A stretch of 64,000 nucleotides of DNA from Torymus aiolomorphi (GCA_036365515.1 CM070873.1:192812604-192876603); one strand, 5' to 3'; positions 22,585-34,236 are shown, numbered from the stretch's first letter. A program made the numbers and translations. Notes: a model not told the origin generated them from the sequence alone.

Positions 22585-24245
22585 AACTCCCCCTCCCAAG
22601 ACCGAAGCGCGCCCCCGCGGTTTGCGAAGATCCCTAACACCTATATTGCAATATCTACTAAGTTTGTGACTACCGTACTTACATACTTGACAACGTTTAT
22701 TATTGCAGAAAGGCTTCTATTCTAACGCTAGGCGCTCTTATAATCGCACAAGATTCACTCGCATTCGCACTCCATTCGCAACATAGTTTTGTACCGATGG
22801 GACCACAGCAGGACTTGACAACAAAATCATCGGCAACGCAATCTAGCGTTCGATGTCACAACGCGAAAATAAATGTTACCAACTAAGTATTCTACGACGC
22901 ACAAGAAAATATTACAACTAAATATATTCTACCACGCAAAAGAATGTATTGCAAACTAAATATTCTACAACGCAACCGAATATGTTACGAACTACATATT
23001 CTACAACGCAAAAGGATATGCTATAACCTAAGTATTCTATGGCGCAAAAGAAAATGTTACAAACTAAAAAAGTATTCTGTGAAACGAACAATAGTTTTCG
23101 TTCGGTTTACGCAAGCGACGTATTCTACAACGATAGAGAACATTTTTGGTTTCTGAGTGAACAATGGATTTTTGTTCTTATTAACGCACTAATGTTAGTT
23201 TGATCTGGTAAGTGGCCGTAACAAGTTTGTGTTAAGACGGGGAGATAGACTTTCGAATCAACATGCTGAAGCTACGGTTAATGCACATTTTTTGTGTTCA
23301 TGCGTAGCCATGTGGCGTACCTCAATCTGTTCTTACTCACCTCTATTGCCGTCTCACCAATACGCTCTTCATTAACAACCTCCATACTCACTATCCCGAC
23401 AAATGGCAGTAAGTAAGCCCCCCATTACTACAATGACAATGAGTTGTACGAGAGTTTATGCACAATTTGGGACATTTGTACCTATTGCAAAGTTGTCTCG
23501 ACACTACAACAAAAGTTTCGGTAAGTGTGTTTCGATAACCAAAGGGGTGGGTTGTTAAGCGTAATCTCATCACGAAAATTTCTACTTATCATAACTATCT
23601 ATCGAATCCTAGCAGGGCGGACCACAATTGTGCTGAGATTTCTATTTTTGGCGATAGCGATGATTATGACTCTCGAAATCGCTGCGTACCTCTACTATTA
23701 ACTCTATCCCTACCATCAATAACTATTCTAGGTTAAGGACTTGTTGAGCAATAGAGCCTTTACGCAGTTATTTCATATTCTACGACAACGAATTATGGAA
23801 CAAACCTACCACACCGACAATGGTGCCAGGGATGTTGCATTGGAGGAGGGGGATACGACGCATTTCAGACCATGTGCGGTCTCCTTGATTTCCCCCGAAC
23901 CCTTAGCATCGACGAGTAATGTGCTAGTGGATATATTCGGGGGTTTGGCGCCTCTTCTAATTCGGAAAGTCTCTCTACTGTTTTCTCAACTCATCGACTA
24001 CTATATGAGGAGAAGAGGGCGGAGTCATTTTTTTGGACATTCGACGACAAAATTCATAGATCCAAAAAGAAACAACCCCTAACTGGACATGTAGCACCGA
24101 CAATTATGCCTGGGATGTCCTACTAGAGGAGGTGGTACGACACGTTTCAGGGATCAAGCGTGATCTCCCTAATTTTACATGCCCTTAGCATCGACGACTA
24201 ATGTGCTAAGAGCTTTTAATTGGGACTAGTGCCTTGATACCTCCT
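22585..24245. repeat. gypsy 3' internal region: two families of short tandem repeats, no integrase
   Basis: Where RNase H and integrase should be there is non-coding repeat sequence. At 22869-23070 a unit of about 40 bp built on TATTCTACAACGCAAAAGAA occurs five to six times, imperfectly. At about 23810-24230 two diverged copies of a longer unit are seen, each with CACCGACAAT, GGGATGT, GAGGAGG, TTTCAG and CTTAGCATCGACGA in order. No protein signature was found on either strand. Confidence 0.6.
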
Positions 24246-24284
24246 CTATTTTGTAGAGAGAGATTCCATAAAAATTTCAACAAG

Positions 24285-24385
24285 ACCCATATGTTTCGAG
24301 AAGGTGACGGGGTTTCGATAAGGTGAGGGTATTTCGATAAAATACAGGTGTTTCGATAAAATTAAGGTGTTTCGATAAGGTAAGG
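24285..24385. repeat. 19-bp tandem repeat of TTTCGATA
   Basis: TTTCGATA occurs at 24313, 24332, 24351 and 24370, exactly 19 bp apart, with a fifth variant (TTTCGAGA) just before. The same 8-mer is scattered through the rest of the gypsy element. Confidence 0.9.
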
Positions 24386-24489
24386 AAGTGTAATACCTGG
24401 TGAGTTTGGATCCGATCGTGACAATGCGGCTGTTTGCCGAAGCAGAAGGCATAGCATATCGAATGCTTTCTGCTGCTCCCCCTCCCAAG

Positions 24490-26388
24490 ACCAAGGAACA
24501 TTCTTGTTAAGAAGTTCGTTTAAGGGGGCTTTAATTCAGACAAATCTTGGATAAACCCAGCATACCAATTTACCCTACCCAAAAAATTTCTTAATTGTTT
24601 CCGATTTTTAGGGGTTGCGAAGTTCCGAATTGGTTGTTCTGTATCCCCATCCCTTTTTAACCTCTCTCTATTTGTAACGAAGCCTATATGTCGAATTTCG
24701 GCACAGCACAAACTGCAATTGTCCTAATCAACCTGCAACCCTACTTCTTTCACTCTCGCGAGGACCTTCTTTAACAACCCTAAGTGTTGTTCAAAAGTAT
24801 CGGTGGCGATAATGATATCGTCCATGTATACAAAGACTTTCGGGTGCTAATTTGGATCGATTATTTTATTCATTGCCCTTTGAAAGCTCGCTCGGGCATT
24901 TATTAGTCCGTCGGGAAGACGCGTGAATTGAAAGAGACCTTTGCTTGGTATTGCAAACGCTGTAAACTCTTTACTAGATTGCTCTAAAGGGATTCGATTA
25001 TAAGCTTGTCTTAAATCGATTTTCGACCGATAGCTCGTGTTTTCTAAATTGACCGGAAGGCTATCTACGTGGGATAGGGGGTATGCATCTTTCTTTGTTA
25101 CTTTTTTCAGTGGACGATAATTAATGCAAAGCCGAGTGGTGCCATCTACTTTAGGTACGATGACGGCACAACTACTCCACGAACTTTGTGAGGGCTCGAT
25201 CATACTCTCTGCCAACAATTGATCTACTTCTGCATGAGCAGCTACTAACGGCGTTGGCGAAACATGTTTAGCTTTCTGTTTTATTGGTGGATGACCCTGT
25301 ACGTCAATTTTATGAGACGTAATCCGTGCAGCCTCTATTTTTCCACTGTGAGTATCGAGAAGTGGGTCTACTCCGACCCGTAAGAGGATTCTTTCCCCCT
25401 GGAGAAGCTCAGCAACACTGTCGATGGTTGCTACTGCTAGGACTGTATTAGGGTCCTGATTTTTAGGATAGCAGGGGTGAACGATATCTTTTGGAGTGTA
25501 CCAAGTTCGATCTACGAAATTAATTCGCATTTGCAGGCGCTCCATAAGGTCCATTCCTAATATAACGTCATAGTTAAGAGAATTCGACACCCTAATGCGA
25601 GTGGTGACTTCATCTCCGTCAATCGTGAATGTTAATTCTACCTCGCCTAATATTTTCTCCGTTTGGCCGTTTGCCAGGACCATGTAGGTTGAACAGGGTG
25701 TTATTCTAGATTTGACTAATTCATCTGGCTTTGGATCTAAGAACGAGGCTATGGCTCCACTATCGAGCAATGCTGGAAAGGCTCGACCATGAATTTCGAT
25801 ACTAACATAGAGGCGATTATCAACATGTCCTATTGCTGCCGTTTGACACGGTGGCGTTGATGTAAAACATGTTTTGGCTGAATTTTTCTCCGATTGAATC
25901 GGAGCTCCTACTGAGGATAACGCGCAACTGTTCGACGATGATGAATTTTGTTTCTTATCCCCTTCTGCCGTCCCCTTGGTTGCGCTGTTGTAGTTTGGAC
26001 ACGTTGCGACAACAACTCCTGGGTGTCCGCACCTGCAGCATAGAATCCCTTGCCTTTCTTTGCAGCCTCTCGCCCAGTGTCCTTGCTTCTGGCATACCCA
26101 GCATTTGTCCTCTACTGTGTTATTTTTCTGTGCAGTTTGACTGGTCGACGGACTATTGTTCGATGGCGCTGGTTGGCGTGCTTTCGTCGGCACATTCTTA
26201 CTTCCCTGCGCCTTGGTGGTTGGCTGGTCTCGTTTCGCTCTTGGGATTGTGCTATTTGAGAGCGTGACATTGCCTCGTTGTCGTTTCGATACAGGGTAGT
26301 CCTTGGAAACTTCGTTCACATCGGCCATATTTTGTTCAACTTCGACTTCAGTTGTATTTATGACCGCTGCTTTCGTACGCTTTTTCAT
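24490..26388 (-). pseudogene. gypsy pol: zinc knuckles, protease, reverse transcriptase
   Basis: N-terminal CCHC knuckle CWVCQKQGHWARGC plus a second, degenerate one (CCRCGHPGVVVATC). Then the retropepsin motif FPALLDSGAIASF, and RT: EPSQSSWSSCAVIVPKVDG, LCINYRPLKKVTKKDAYP, SKIDLRQAYNRIPL and FTRLPDGLINARASFQ. The frame stops at 24847, just before the catalytic YMDD box, which is present in the continuing frame (VYMDDIIIATDT). A second in-frame stop follows near 24730, then HIGFVTNRERLKRD and the LRNFLGRVNWYAGFI thumb region, and the frame is lost by about 24490. Gypsy order (protease before RT) is clear. Not functional. Confidence 0.88.
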
Positions 26389-26996
26389 TTTGTATGCAAA
26401 ATTCGAAAAGAGCGACGATTCGGGAGGTGGTGGGGACGATAAGTTTTTTCTTTTTCTCGCCTCACCTCCTCTCTTTGTCCCAAGATCTGCAGTTCTTTAA
26501 ACGTTTTGAACTGGTCCCTAAATGTAAAACGATAAAGCGAAGAGTGCAAGTTTCGATACGCCCTTCTGAGCTGGGTCTCCAAGATCATTTTCGGTACTAC
26601 TTTATCTAACAACAATCTCAAATTAGAAATAAAAGATGAAATTGGTTCGTCTGGCCCTTGAGTCCTCGATCTAATTTCTTCTTCCAGACGAGCTTGGAAA
26701 TCATGGACACCGTATTGCAAACGAAGAGCTGCAAAAAAGTCGGTTGTGGATCTCCAGTTTTGACTCAATGGCCTAGCCCAAAAACGGGCTGCACCAGACA
26801 AAATCGACGGAATCAATTTCAAAATTTCACTATATGTGACACTCAACGAGTACTGGCACTCTTTAATTCTTTCTATGAATTCCTCGACGTCTTCTTTATA
26901 CTCTCCAGAGAAACTCACCTGCCACTTCTGTAATAGAGTGCATGTTCGAGTTTCTCTCTGGAATGTGGTATCAAAATTCGAAGAACGTCTTGACAT
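26385..26996 (-). pseudogene. gypsy gag core
   Basis: Retrotransposon gag domain: WQVSFSGEYKEDVEEFIERI near the start, then ILSGAARFWARPLSQNW, FFAALRLQYG and a C-terminal helical part, ending a few bases inside the start of the knuckle frame (26385/26388 overlap). The N-terminal stretch (27300-26997) continues in the same frame with Tyr/Pro-rich sequence but is interrupted by a stop near 27120. Forms the particle shell in related elements. Confidence 0.8.
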
Positions 26997-27349
26997 ATCT
27001 ACTATTGAGGGTTGCGAAAATGAGGTATACCTAGGGTCATTTTGCGCCGAGCTGCGATAATCAAATGGAAGAGCGTGTTGGCCATATGCTGGCCCGTATG
27101 CCGTCGGAGGATATTATCCGTAAGGTGGATACATAGGCGAATATGGCCAATGATGACCACTATTAGGGAGATAAAAACCCATACTACCATCAAATCCCTG
27201 GAGGGGGCCCTGCCCTGCGAGCGACGATCTCGCATTTTCCTCCCAAGGCTGTGGAGGGTTATGTCTCCTCGCACCTTCCATACCTGACGGATTTTGCTGA
27301 TTTATAGCCGCCTGAGGATTTTCTATTCTACTCGACGGAAATTGGCTTG

Positions 27350-28369
27350 CTACTCTGATTGGGTATTAGATTCCCCGATTGACCGGAGCAATAACCCAGG
27401 CAGCTGAAGATTAGCTTCTCTGCGTAAATTCGTTTCTATCCGAGAAGGATACGACGACTGACTAGTTTCGATACGCGAAGTCCTGTTTAGGTTAATCAAA
27501 GGTTCCGATTCTACCAGACGGTGGTTTTCGAAATGTACACGAGCAGTGTTGGATTGGGAGGTTACCGGTGGTGACATGTGGAATGTTTCGATAGAGGGAG
27601 GCAATGGTTGAGGTTGAGGATGTGTTTCGATAAGTTGAGATATGTACTGGTTTTGAGAAAGGTACTGTGGGTAAGGTATCAATCCACCAGGAAGGTTTGG
27701 ATGGGTAGAGGAAATATGGCTATTGTTTGATGGAGTGTACATCATGGATTGTGCCCTCGGTAGATCATACAAATGCTGACTATTCGAATTTCTACTATCT
27801 GGGACTTTTGGTCTGGCCCCATGCGGATGCTGTGTGGCACCAGTGCTCATCACTGTCATCAGCTGGCTGGGTTTGGAGGAGAGCCCAGTATAAATTGATT
27901 CATACATCCTAGGGGCATAATGGGTCGATACTATGCCAGAAGCTATGTCACTATTTGCAACCGTTTTCATATTCGTGGCAACAGTGGCCAATTGGGACGA
28001 TTGATCCATTATTTTCTTCACTGTTGAGTTGGATGCTGGATCTCCCCCCTCCAGGACCTCTCCAACTCCGCTTCCGGTAGTCACGTCCATGAAAGTTTCA
28101 TCATGTTCTAGTCCCATCGCTAGAGATCCCCTCGAAGGATCGTTATCCTCTATAATATTCCAGGAAGCTGCTCTAGCCCCAAATGTTCGACGCAAGTCAA
28201 ATCTCACTAAACGATCGATTAGTTCCGGCATACTTCCTTCTCTACTCAACGGACTACTCTTCAGCGCCTGGAACATTTTTTCTCGACTATAAGATTGGAA
28301 AACCGGTTCTAAGCGATCCCTCTCGGTAGCTATCTCCGGCTGATTATCTCTCTCGGCATTCGAAGCCAT
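27350..28369 (-). CDS. gypsy gag N-terminal region with SAP-like fold
   Basis: 339 residues from an ATG at 28369. Residues about 25-60 (SREKMFQALKSSPL, MPELIDRLVRFD) look like a SAP or helix-extension-helix nucleic-acid-binding motif, then a low-complexity Ser/Pro/Gln/His-rich region to the end. In insect gypsy elements such a segment precedes the gag core and is usually one frame with it. Here a stop at 27350 and another near 27120 separate them. Several TTTCGATA sites (27466, 27586, 27625) fall inside this coding part. Confidence 0.55.
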   Translation of the reverse strand: MASNAERDNQPEIATERDRLEPVFQSYSREKMFQALKSSPLSREGSMPELIDRLVRFDLRRTFGARAASWNIIEDNDPSRGSLAMGLEHDETFMDVTTGSGVGEVLEGGDPASNSTVKKIMDQSSQLATVATNMKTVANSDIASGIVSTHYAPRMYESIYTGLSSKPSQLMTVMSTGATQHPHGARPKVPDSRNSNSQHLYDLPRAQSMMYTPSNNSHISSTHPNLPGGLIPYPQYLSQNQYISQLIETHPQPQPLPPSIETFHMSPPVTSQSNTARVHFENHRLVESEPLINLNRTSRIETSQSSYPSRIETNLRREANLQLPGLLLRSIGESNTQSE

Positions 28370-30647
28370 CGCGACTGCAATAAATAACTACTTAATTTTT
28401 ATTCCTAACGAAGACGAATAAAATAATAACGAGTCTTATTATTTAGGGGTGAAACGGATTTCACCCTCCGCTTACGTAGGCGCAAATTCTCAGGAAGCCG
28501 TTTGGCTTATTTTCTCGGGATGCCAACTAAGACTCTCGTAAATTCGAGAAATGAGGAAGAAAAAAAAAACAAAATAAATGCTGACCAATGAAAAGCAGAA
28601 AAGCAGAAAGAAGAATACAAAAAGAAGAAAAGATCTTAACCAAGTACTGCTGTATTCTGTTATTTAAGAGCAACAAGCGCAAAAAAAAACAATGCAGTTG
28701 AAATAAAACCACCTCAAGAGCAAAAGAAAAATCAAACGAGTAAGAAAATTAAGCAATCAAAAAAAAATAATTTCCTGGTGTGCTGAGGCAAATCCGTTTA
28801 ATAACAAAGCAACCCAAACAATATCTTTATTACTGATCATGTGCCTCCTCAACAACAACCAAGTTACTACAATGATAAAAAAAACTATTAATTACAACTA
28901 CTAAGTGCACTCCATGTGCGCAGTACGCTAAAGAAAATTATCGTCACTTACTTTTCTTATTCTACCAACAATAACGAAAAAAAAAAACGAATAGTTTCGC
29001 TACTCACTTCGCTATATGCTAAAATAATTTAAAACGCTACTAACTACTTTAAAATAAATTGTAATTTCGCAATAGCGAAATTACACCAAAAAAAAAAATT
29101 CAAGTCGAAAGCCAACAAAAACAAGAAAAATCAAGTCAACCGCCGAGTTTAAATTTTACCCGAACACCAAACTAAAATTCAAATCAAAAGCCAAATTTAA
29201 ACTCGAACTGAAAACAAAAAAAAATTCGAACCGACCGCCAAATGGAAAGCCAGCTACGCGACTTACTATATCAAGCATGAAAGCAGAAAATGTTTTGCAA
29301 TACGGATGTAACTATATTACACACTAAAACTCTAGAAAAGGTACAACTAAGCTATAAGGTGAGAAAATGCTAAATGGTTTTGGTTCCGACCGACAAGGGG
29401 GGGTAACTTCCGATTTAAACAGAATATTCACTGGCAATGGTAATTTTAAAATAGTATTACAACCGCTTTCAATATAATATTCAATGACAACTATAATATC
29501 AATATGCTATCTGAAAGTAATCACCGCTTAAATACTGTTTCCAATAATAATTAGAATTTTAAAATTTCGAAAAATGAGACTTAGTAAATAATAGTCTGTT
29601 AAAAATATTATTCAGACACCGAAAAACCGTATATTTTTTTATTTTTTTTTTTTTTTTTTTACTGCAATAGTTTCGAAATTGTTTATTTAAACAATAGTGA
29701 TTTTAATATAAATTTAAAAATAATAATCTTTTAAATAGTTCATAAGAAAAACAACAATAATGTAGGTATGATATTCCAAAATGATAGTTTATCATGCTCT
29801 TAATCAAATGAAAAACAATTTCAACATACTATTTAAAAATAATAATATTCAGAATATATTATTCGACAGAAATAAAATTTTGAGACTTCGTATTTAAGCG
29901 TGATAGTATTTCGAATAATGCTACTCGGTAACTACTTACAATAGCTATAGATGAGAACGTGTCTCGCGCACAAGGTCTCACTGTATGTAAACAAACCGAG
30001 TTTCGTATACGTGCGTTGTTTGTGTACGTTTCGACAGTCGAATAATTATTTTCGACTACTATGCGACTACTTTAATTAATTCAAAATTTTTACTTTAAGA
30101 AATATAATTTATTTTCCTCTATTAAAAAGCAATAATTCCCCTATTGTGCATAAACCCCGACACTTAGTTGCGCTTTGTTTCAAACAAAAAAAAAACAATT
30201 TTGTTTCAATTATGGTGCCGATAATTAGAAGCCACAGATATCGCATAAATGAGAAAGTTTTTCCCAAGCGCAGAAATAGGTGTTTCGATAGTGTGAGAGT
30301 GCATTTATCGGGTGATTAATATGTTAATGAAAAGCATATGTAAAAAGAATAAGCAAGCAGATGTGAATAAAAACAGATATATATGGAAAAAAAAAATATA
30401 TTTTCAAATAATATGGTATATAAATAATTGAAATAAATAATTACATTGAAAGGAAATAATTAAATTGATAATGCTATTTCGTGCAAAATTGCGCTGCGTT
30501 CTATGTCAATTACAACAGCATGTTTCGGTACTATAATTGTGAGAGCGTGCAATAATGAAATTTTCGAAATCTACTAATTTTCTACCAATTATTCAATTGT
30601 AGTTAATAAAGTATTATTTGACAGTTTTCTTTTCAACAAGATTTTTC
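28370..30647. other. gypsy leader, AT-rich, no gene seen
   Basis: On the element strand this is the 5' untranslated leader between the Polinton insertion point and gag. Strongly A/T-rich with runs such as the T stretch at 29637-29660. It has a TTTCGATA copy at 30283 and one at 30644 that ends in the Polinton target duplication. No open frame of interest. Confidence 0.6.
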
Positions 30648-30653
30648 GATATT

Positions 30654-31486
30654 AGTAGTAAGGAGACCGGTATAGCAAGACGGCCCCTCGCGGTGCGGTG
30701 TGTAGGGGCCATGTGGCACCCCGCTGTGCGGTGTGTATGGGTCCCCAAGTGTAACAAGGTCATTAACTCAAGTGTTTACTGTAGCAAGTGTGGCCACAAG
30801 CTAATTAGTGTAAACAATGGGGGGGTGATTTATTACCCCATAAATAATAGACCACTTATGGCGCCCGCCATGACGTCATGCCGTTATACATGCCCCACGT
30901 GTGTTGCCGTATATGCCTTGACTCGAGGTGGTGGGGGGCGAGTGCTTTGGCTGTCCGCGCTACACCATAAAGACCCGTAGGGTGCGAGGCCTCTCGCTGT
31001 ATAGACCGTGTGCTGTGTGTATGGGCCCCAAGTGTGAACACAATTATTACCCCATAAATAATGTCCCGCTTATCGTCCCCGCCATGACGCTATGCCGCTA
31101 TACCTGCCCGGCACGTGCCGGCGTATATGCCTCAACTCGAGGTGGTGGGGGGAGAGACCTTTGGCTATACGCGCTACGCCATAAAGACCTCTCGCTGTAT
31201 AGACCGCGTGCTGTGTGTGGGTCCCAAGTGTGACAAGGTCATTAGCAGATGTGAACACAAGCTAATAAGGATAAACAATGGGGCGGATTACTACCCATAA
31301 ATAATGGCCCACTTACCGCGCCCGCCATGACGCCATGCCACTATACCTACCCGGCGCGTGCCGCCGTATATGCCCCGACTCGTCGTGGTGGTGGTGGGAG
31401 ATATCTTTGGCTATAGGCTCTACGCCATAAAGTCCCATAGAGTGCTGGAGCGAGGCCCTCTCGCTGTATAGACCGCGCGCGCACGC

Positions 31487-31565
<79 letters not shown>

Positions 31566-31705
31566 TGTGTGTGTGTGTGTTTCTGTTTGTGTGTGTGTGT
31601 GTGGTCGCAATGAGAAGTTGGGGTGGGAATAGGGAGTTGGTGTAAAGGAGAGGTCTACAAATAAAAAAGCTGTTGATGAAAAAAATAAATTTTTATTTAT
31701 TTAAT
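30654..31705 (+). repeat. Polinton left TIR with internal tandem modules
   Basis: Matches the complement of the right end over about 1 kb, up to the shared TTTTTATTTATTTAA near 31695. Inside, a module of about 210-250 bp (TAAATAATG, CCGCCATGACG, CTCGAGGTGGTGGGG, CTCTCGCTGTATAGACCG) is repeated three times, starting near 30841, 31052 and 31300. It ends in a GT microsatellite and an AATAAA-containing stretch. Confidence 0.93.
31488..31604. repeat. (GT)n microsatellite in left TIR
   Basis: About 55 GT units with a few interruptions. Counterpart in the right TIR is much shorter (CA runs at 49883-49915 and 50100-50115). Confidence 0.95.
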
Positions 31706-31968
31706 CGTAGAAGAAAGTTAGTCTTACGTTAACATAACTACCTACATCACGAACGCACAATTTTTATTTTAACTTATAATACGAATTACTATTCTACAAG
31801 CACACCATACGCATTCAGTCAATCGCAAACATTTTATTTCGGTTTCACTTTTTAATCATTGTTTTTAAGAGCGAAATATAAAATTTGTATTAATAATAAC
31901 GATGCTGACACTTAGCACTACTTAGCACACACACACACACACACCGCATTGATACTGGTTGCTCCCTG

Positions 31969-32421
31969 TCACTTTCGAGGCATGCAAACGCACCGTCGAT
32001 GGCGACACGTGCTGCACGGTGCGTATCGTAGCTCGCAAATAGAGCACGGATGCAACGGTTTTTTGAGTACTTCTTCCGTATGTTGACACCATCGCCATCC
32101 TGAAGGTAATTTTTCGGTATACGCCATGGCATGCCTGTGCGCCTTATCAAATTTTTCTAGGGCGATATTCGCCGCGGTATTTAACTTGCACAGCACATCC
32201 GTCATCTCCTGCAGGAGCTCGCTGTAGTATTCGCGGGTATCTGGCGATGTTGCCACGGCAAACCGACAACTAATTTCGCCTACAAATTCCACCATAAAGG
32301 CTGAATCCCGCTGCACTTCGTTAAACGCGCCAAAATTAACTTTGATATATTGTTGCATTTTGGCGCGTTTGTACGCCAGCTTGTCGTAGTACGCGAGTCG
32401 GCGCGCACTGATCGCCTTCAT
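31969..32421 (-). CDS. Polinton accessory protein, Cys-rich tail, unknown function
   Basis: 150 residues from an ATG at 32421 (MKAISARRLAYYDK). The first two thirds are predicted mostly helical and charged. The C-terminus holds a cluster of eight cysteines in CSICELRYAPCSTC and RHRRCVC, arranged like one or two small zinc-binding sites. On the minus strand a TATA-like CATAAAG lies about 45 bases upstream of the ATG and AATAAA signals lie downstream toward the TIR, so it looks like a proper transcription unit facing the left end. I do not recognise the family. Confidence 0.55.
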   Translation of the reverse strand: MKAISARRLAYYDKLAYKRAKMQQYIKVNFGAFNEVQRDSAFMVEFVGEISCRFAVATSPDTREYYSELLQEMTDVLCKLNTAANIALEKFDKAHRHAMAYTEKLPSGWRWCQHTEEVLKKPLHPCSICELRYAPCSTCRHRRCVCMPRK

Positions 32422-32597
32422 CGCGCTGGAATACTACACTACACACACTAATCACCGAGCCGCTTTATGGGGAGCGCGGACTGTCCAGGTCGCTCAAGCA
32501 CGGACAGCTCGCACTGCTGTTGCACTGAGGGCACCGTAGAATATCGCACCGCCAACAGCGCGCCCAATTCAGTGCTGTACGTTGATACAGCCCGCAG

Positions 32598-32873
32598 TCA
32601 AAACATCACTCCTGGATGGTTGGTGCTGTAGGTGGTGATGGTTGTGCTGGTGGTGGTGGTGGTGGTGGTGGTGGTGATGGTAGTGGTGGTAGTGGTGGTA
32701 TTGGTGTTGCTGCTCTCGCCTGGTGTTCCAACAGGTTGCGCCGCCACTGCCGGAGATGTCTTTGGCGCAAGCATTTTAGCACTTTCACGTGCCTTATCCG
32801 TTCCGTGTATACGGCCTCCTTCGAAATTGAAATCGTCAATGCTTGCCGATTTCTGAGTGAGATTCTTCGCCAC
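32598..32873 (-). CDS. Possible Thr-rich protein next to left accessory gene
   Basis: An open minus-strand frame with a normal-looking N-terminal part (SIDDFNFEGGRIHG, then PVGTPGESS) that runs into a poly-Thr tract made by a GGT-type triplet repeat at 32636-32700. No ATG precedes it: the frame opens near 32950 after a TAG. A triple TCAGT at 32928-32943 could be a start-site element. May be an exon or chance. Confidence 0.25.
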   Translation of the reverse strand: MAKNLTQKSASIDDFNFEGGRIHGTDKARESAKMLAPKTSPAVAAQPVGTPGESSNTNTTTTTTTITTTTTTTTTSTTITTYSTNHPGVMF

Positions 32874-32933
32874 TTGGCGAGACGCGCTTCGAATCTGGCT
32901 AGTTGCTGCTGGAGACTGGTTATAACTGACTGA

Positions 32934-33421
32934 CTGACTCGATGTTAGCTAACAGTGTTGGAGGTTCACGGGGATGCTGGTGCGGGGATGGGGGGGTTAA
33001 ACTGCTGTTAGTGAGGACAGCTAGAGTGGGGATGTGCAAAAACGTAAAAAAGCAATGTGTCGTCGCTACATCTTTCTTTTGGGGATGCCACGACAGACTG
33101 TATTTCGACGCTTTTCGAAAATGAAATTTACGACATGACGAGGTTTCCAAACGCTCTGATGAAAGCGCATATGTTTTGCCGCGGAGAACCTCGGCGAAAT
33201 TCTTCCCGAATGAAAATTTTTTATTACTCTTTCATGGTTTAAGCACAGCGACTTCGCAGAAGTTTCGGGCTCTACGAGCGCGCGCGCGCGCGCGGCTCGA
33301 GTAGTTCAGTACCTGTACGTGAGAAAAACAGAAATGCGCGTAGGCGTAGAAAACAGCCCTTGGAAGGACACTTAGGATTTTTACAGGAAGACATTTTTTA
33401 ACATCTGTAGAGTTTCTTTTC
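32934..33421. other. Polinton spacer with (GC)n run
   Basis: Short open frames but nothing protein-like. An alternating GC run lies at 33278-33294, the first of three such runs in the element (others near 39612 and 39686). Confidence 0.4.
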
Positions 33422-33893
33422 TTATCGAAAAAGCTGAACGACCGCCATAGTATTCGTACCCCGCTTCGCGGGGATTCTCAATTTTTCTTCAAACCCATCG
33501 GCACGCGTGACGAAAACCTTTCGAGCTAAACTATCGGTACGTGACAGGACCATGCAATAAGACCCCGTTGTTTTTTCGAAACAATATATCACGGTAGCAG
33601 CCCCGCAACAGGATGTTTCGCGTGTAAAGCTTACGCACCGGGGTTTCTGTCGCGCGATCTCGCATAGCAACACTCGGGGTTATTTTTCACACAGCTACAC
33701 ATTTTTAACGGAAAAAAGTTACCTCTTGCGCTTTGGTGAGATTTTCCAGAGACGGCTCGAGTACATAACGTAAACAGATGGTCAAAAACCCCGAGGGAAA
33801 GGTATTTTCTGATACCACGTGTATACTGTATTCAAAACACTCGACGCCGTTGACACCGCCAAAAAGTCGCGCTATAAAAGAGGTGAGCGCCAC
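33422..33893 (-). CDS. Possible minus-strand accessory gene, two frames
   Basis: Two minus-strand frames with fairly protein-like composition: 33893-33705 (SFIARLFGGVNGVECFEY, SGFLTICLRYVLEPSLENL) and 33673-33422 (SCCGAATVIYCFEKTTGSYC and a Lys/Arg C-terminus). They would join only with a frame change near 33690. They are antisense to the polymerase promoter region. No family was recognised. Confidence 0.25.
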
Positions 33894-33910
33894 TTATGGT
33901 CCTACCAGTC
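33873..33910 (+). promoter_or_regulatory. TATA box and initiator of polymerase gene
   Basis: TATAAAAG at 33873-33880, followed 34 bases later by CCAGTC (33905-33910), an arthropod-type initiator. The first ATG after it is at 33936 and opens the polymerase exon 1. Spacing is that of a standard RNA polymerase II core promoter. Confidence 0.6.
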
Positions 33911-34236
33911 TTTCTTTCGAACGAGAAGCGTCCCCATGGAGAATTTTGTCGCTTGTAAAAGTTTACGGGAAGCCGTATTGCGTCTCGCAGCGCAATCACG
34001 CTATAGTAGAGGCGACGCATGGCGTACGCGTCTGAGGACGGTGTCTGCCACGGAACTTGTCAATCAGTTATGACGCTTGTTACGGCTGACTGGCTATCGG
34101 GCAATAGCAAGATTATTCCGTACGTTCAGGGATTCGCGAGATGTACAGCGTACCATCGGGGAATTTGTGGTCGAGTACAACTTGGACAGATTTCCTGTTT
34201 TTAGAAAGCTAATGAGCGAGTACGAGGAGCTATTGG

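Noticed and set aside
31347..31610. His-Thr repeat frame and several 60-100 residue frames in both Polinton TIRs
   Set aside because: They are produced by the GT microsatellite and by the repeated TIR modules; the same sequence is open in several frames on both strands.
32616..32856. Gly-rich and Val-rich plus-strand frames
   Set aside because: They are made by the GGT triplet repeat at 32636-32700. The minus strand has slightly better, but still weak, support.
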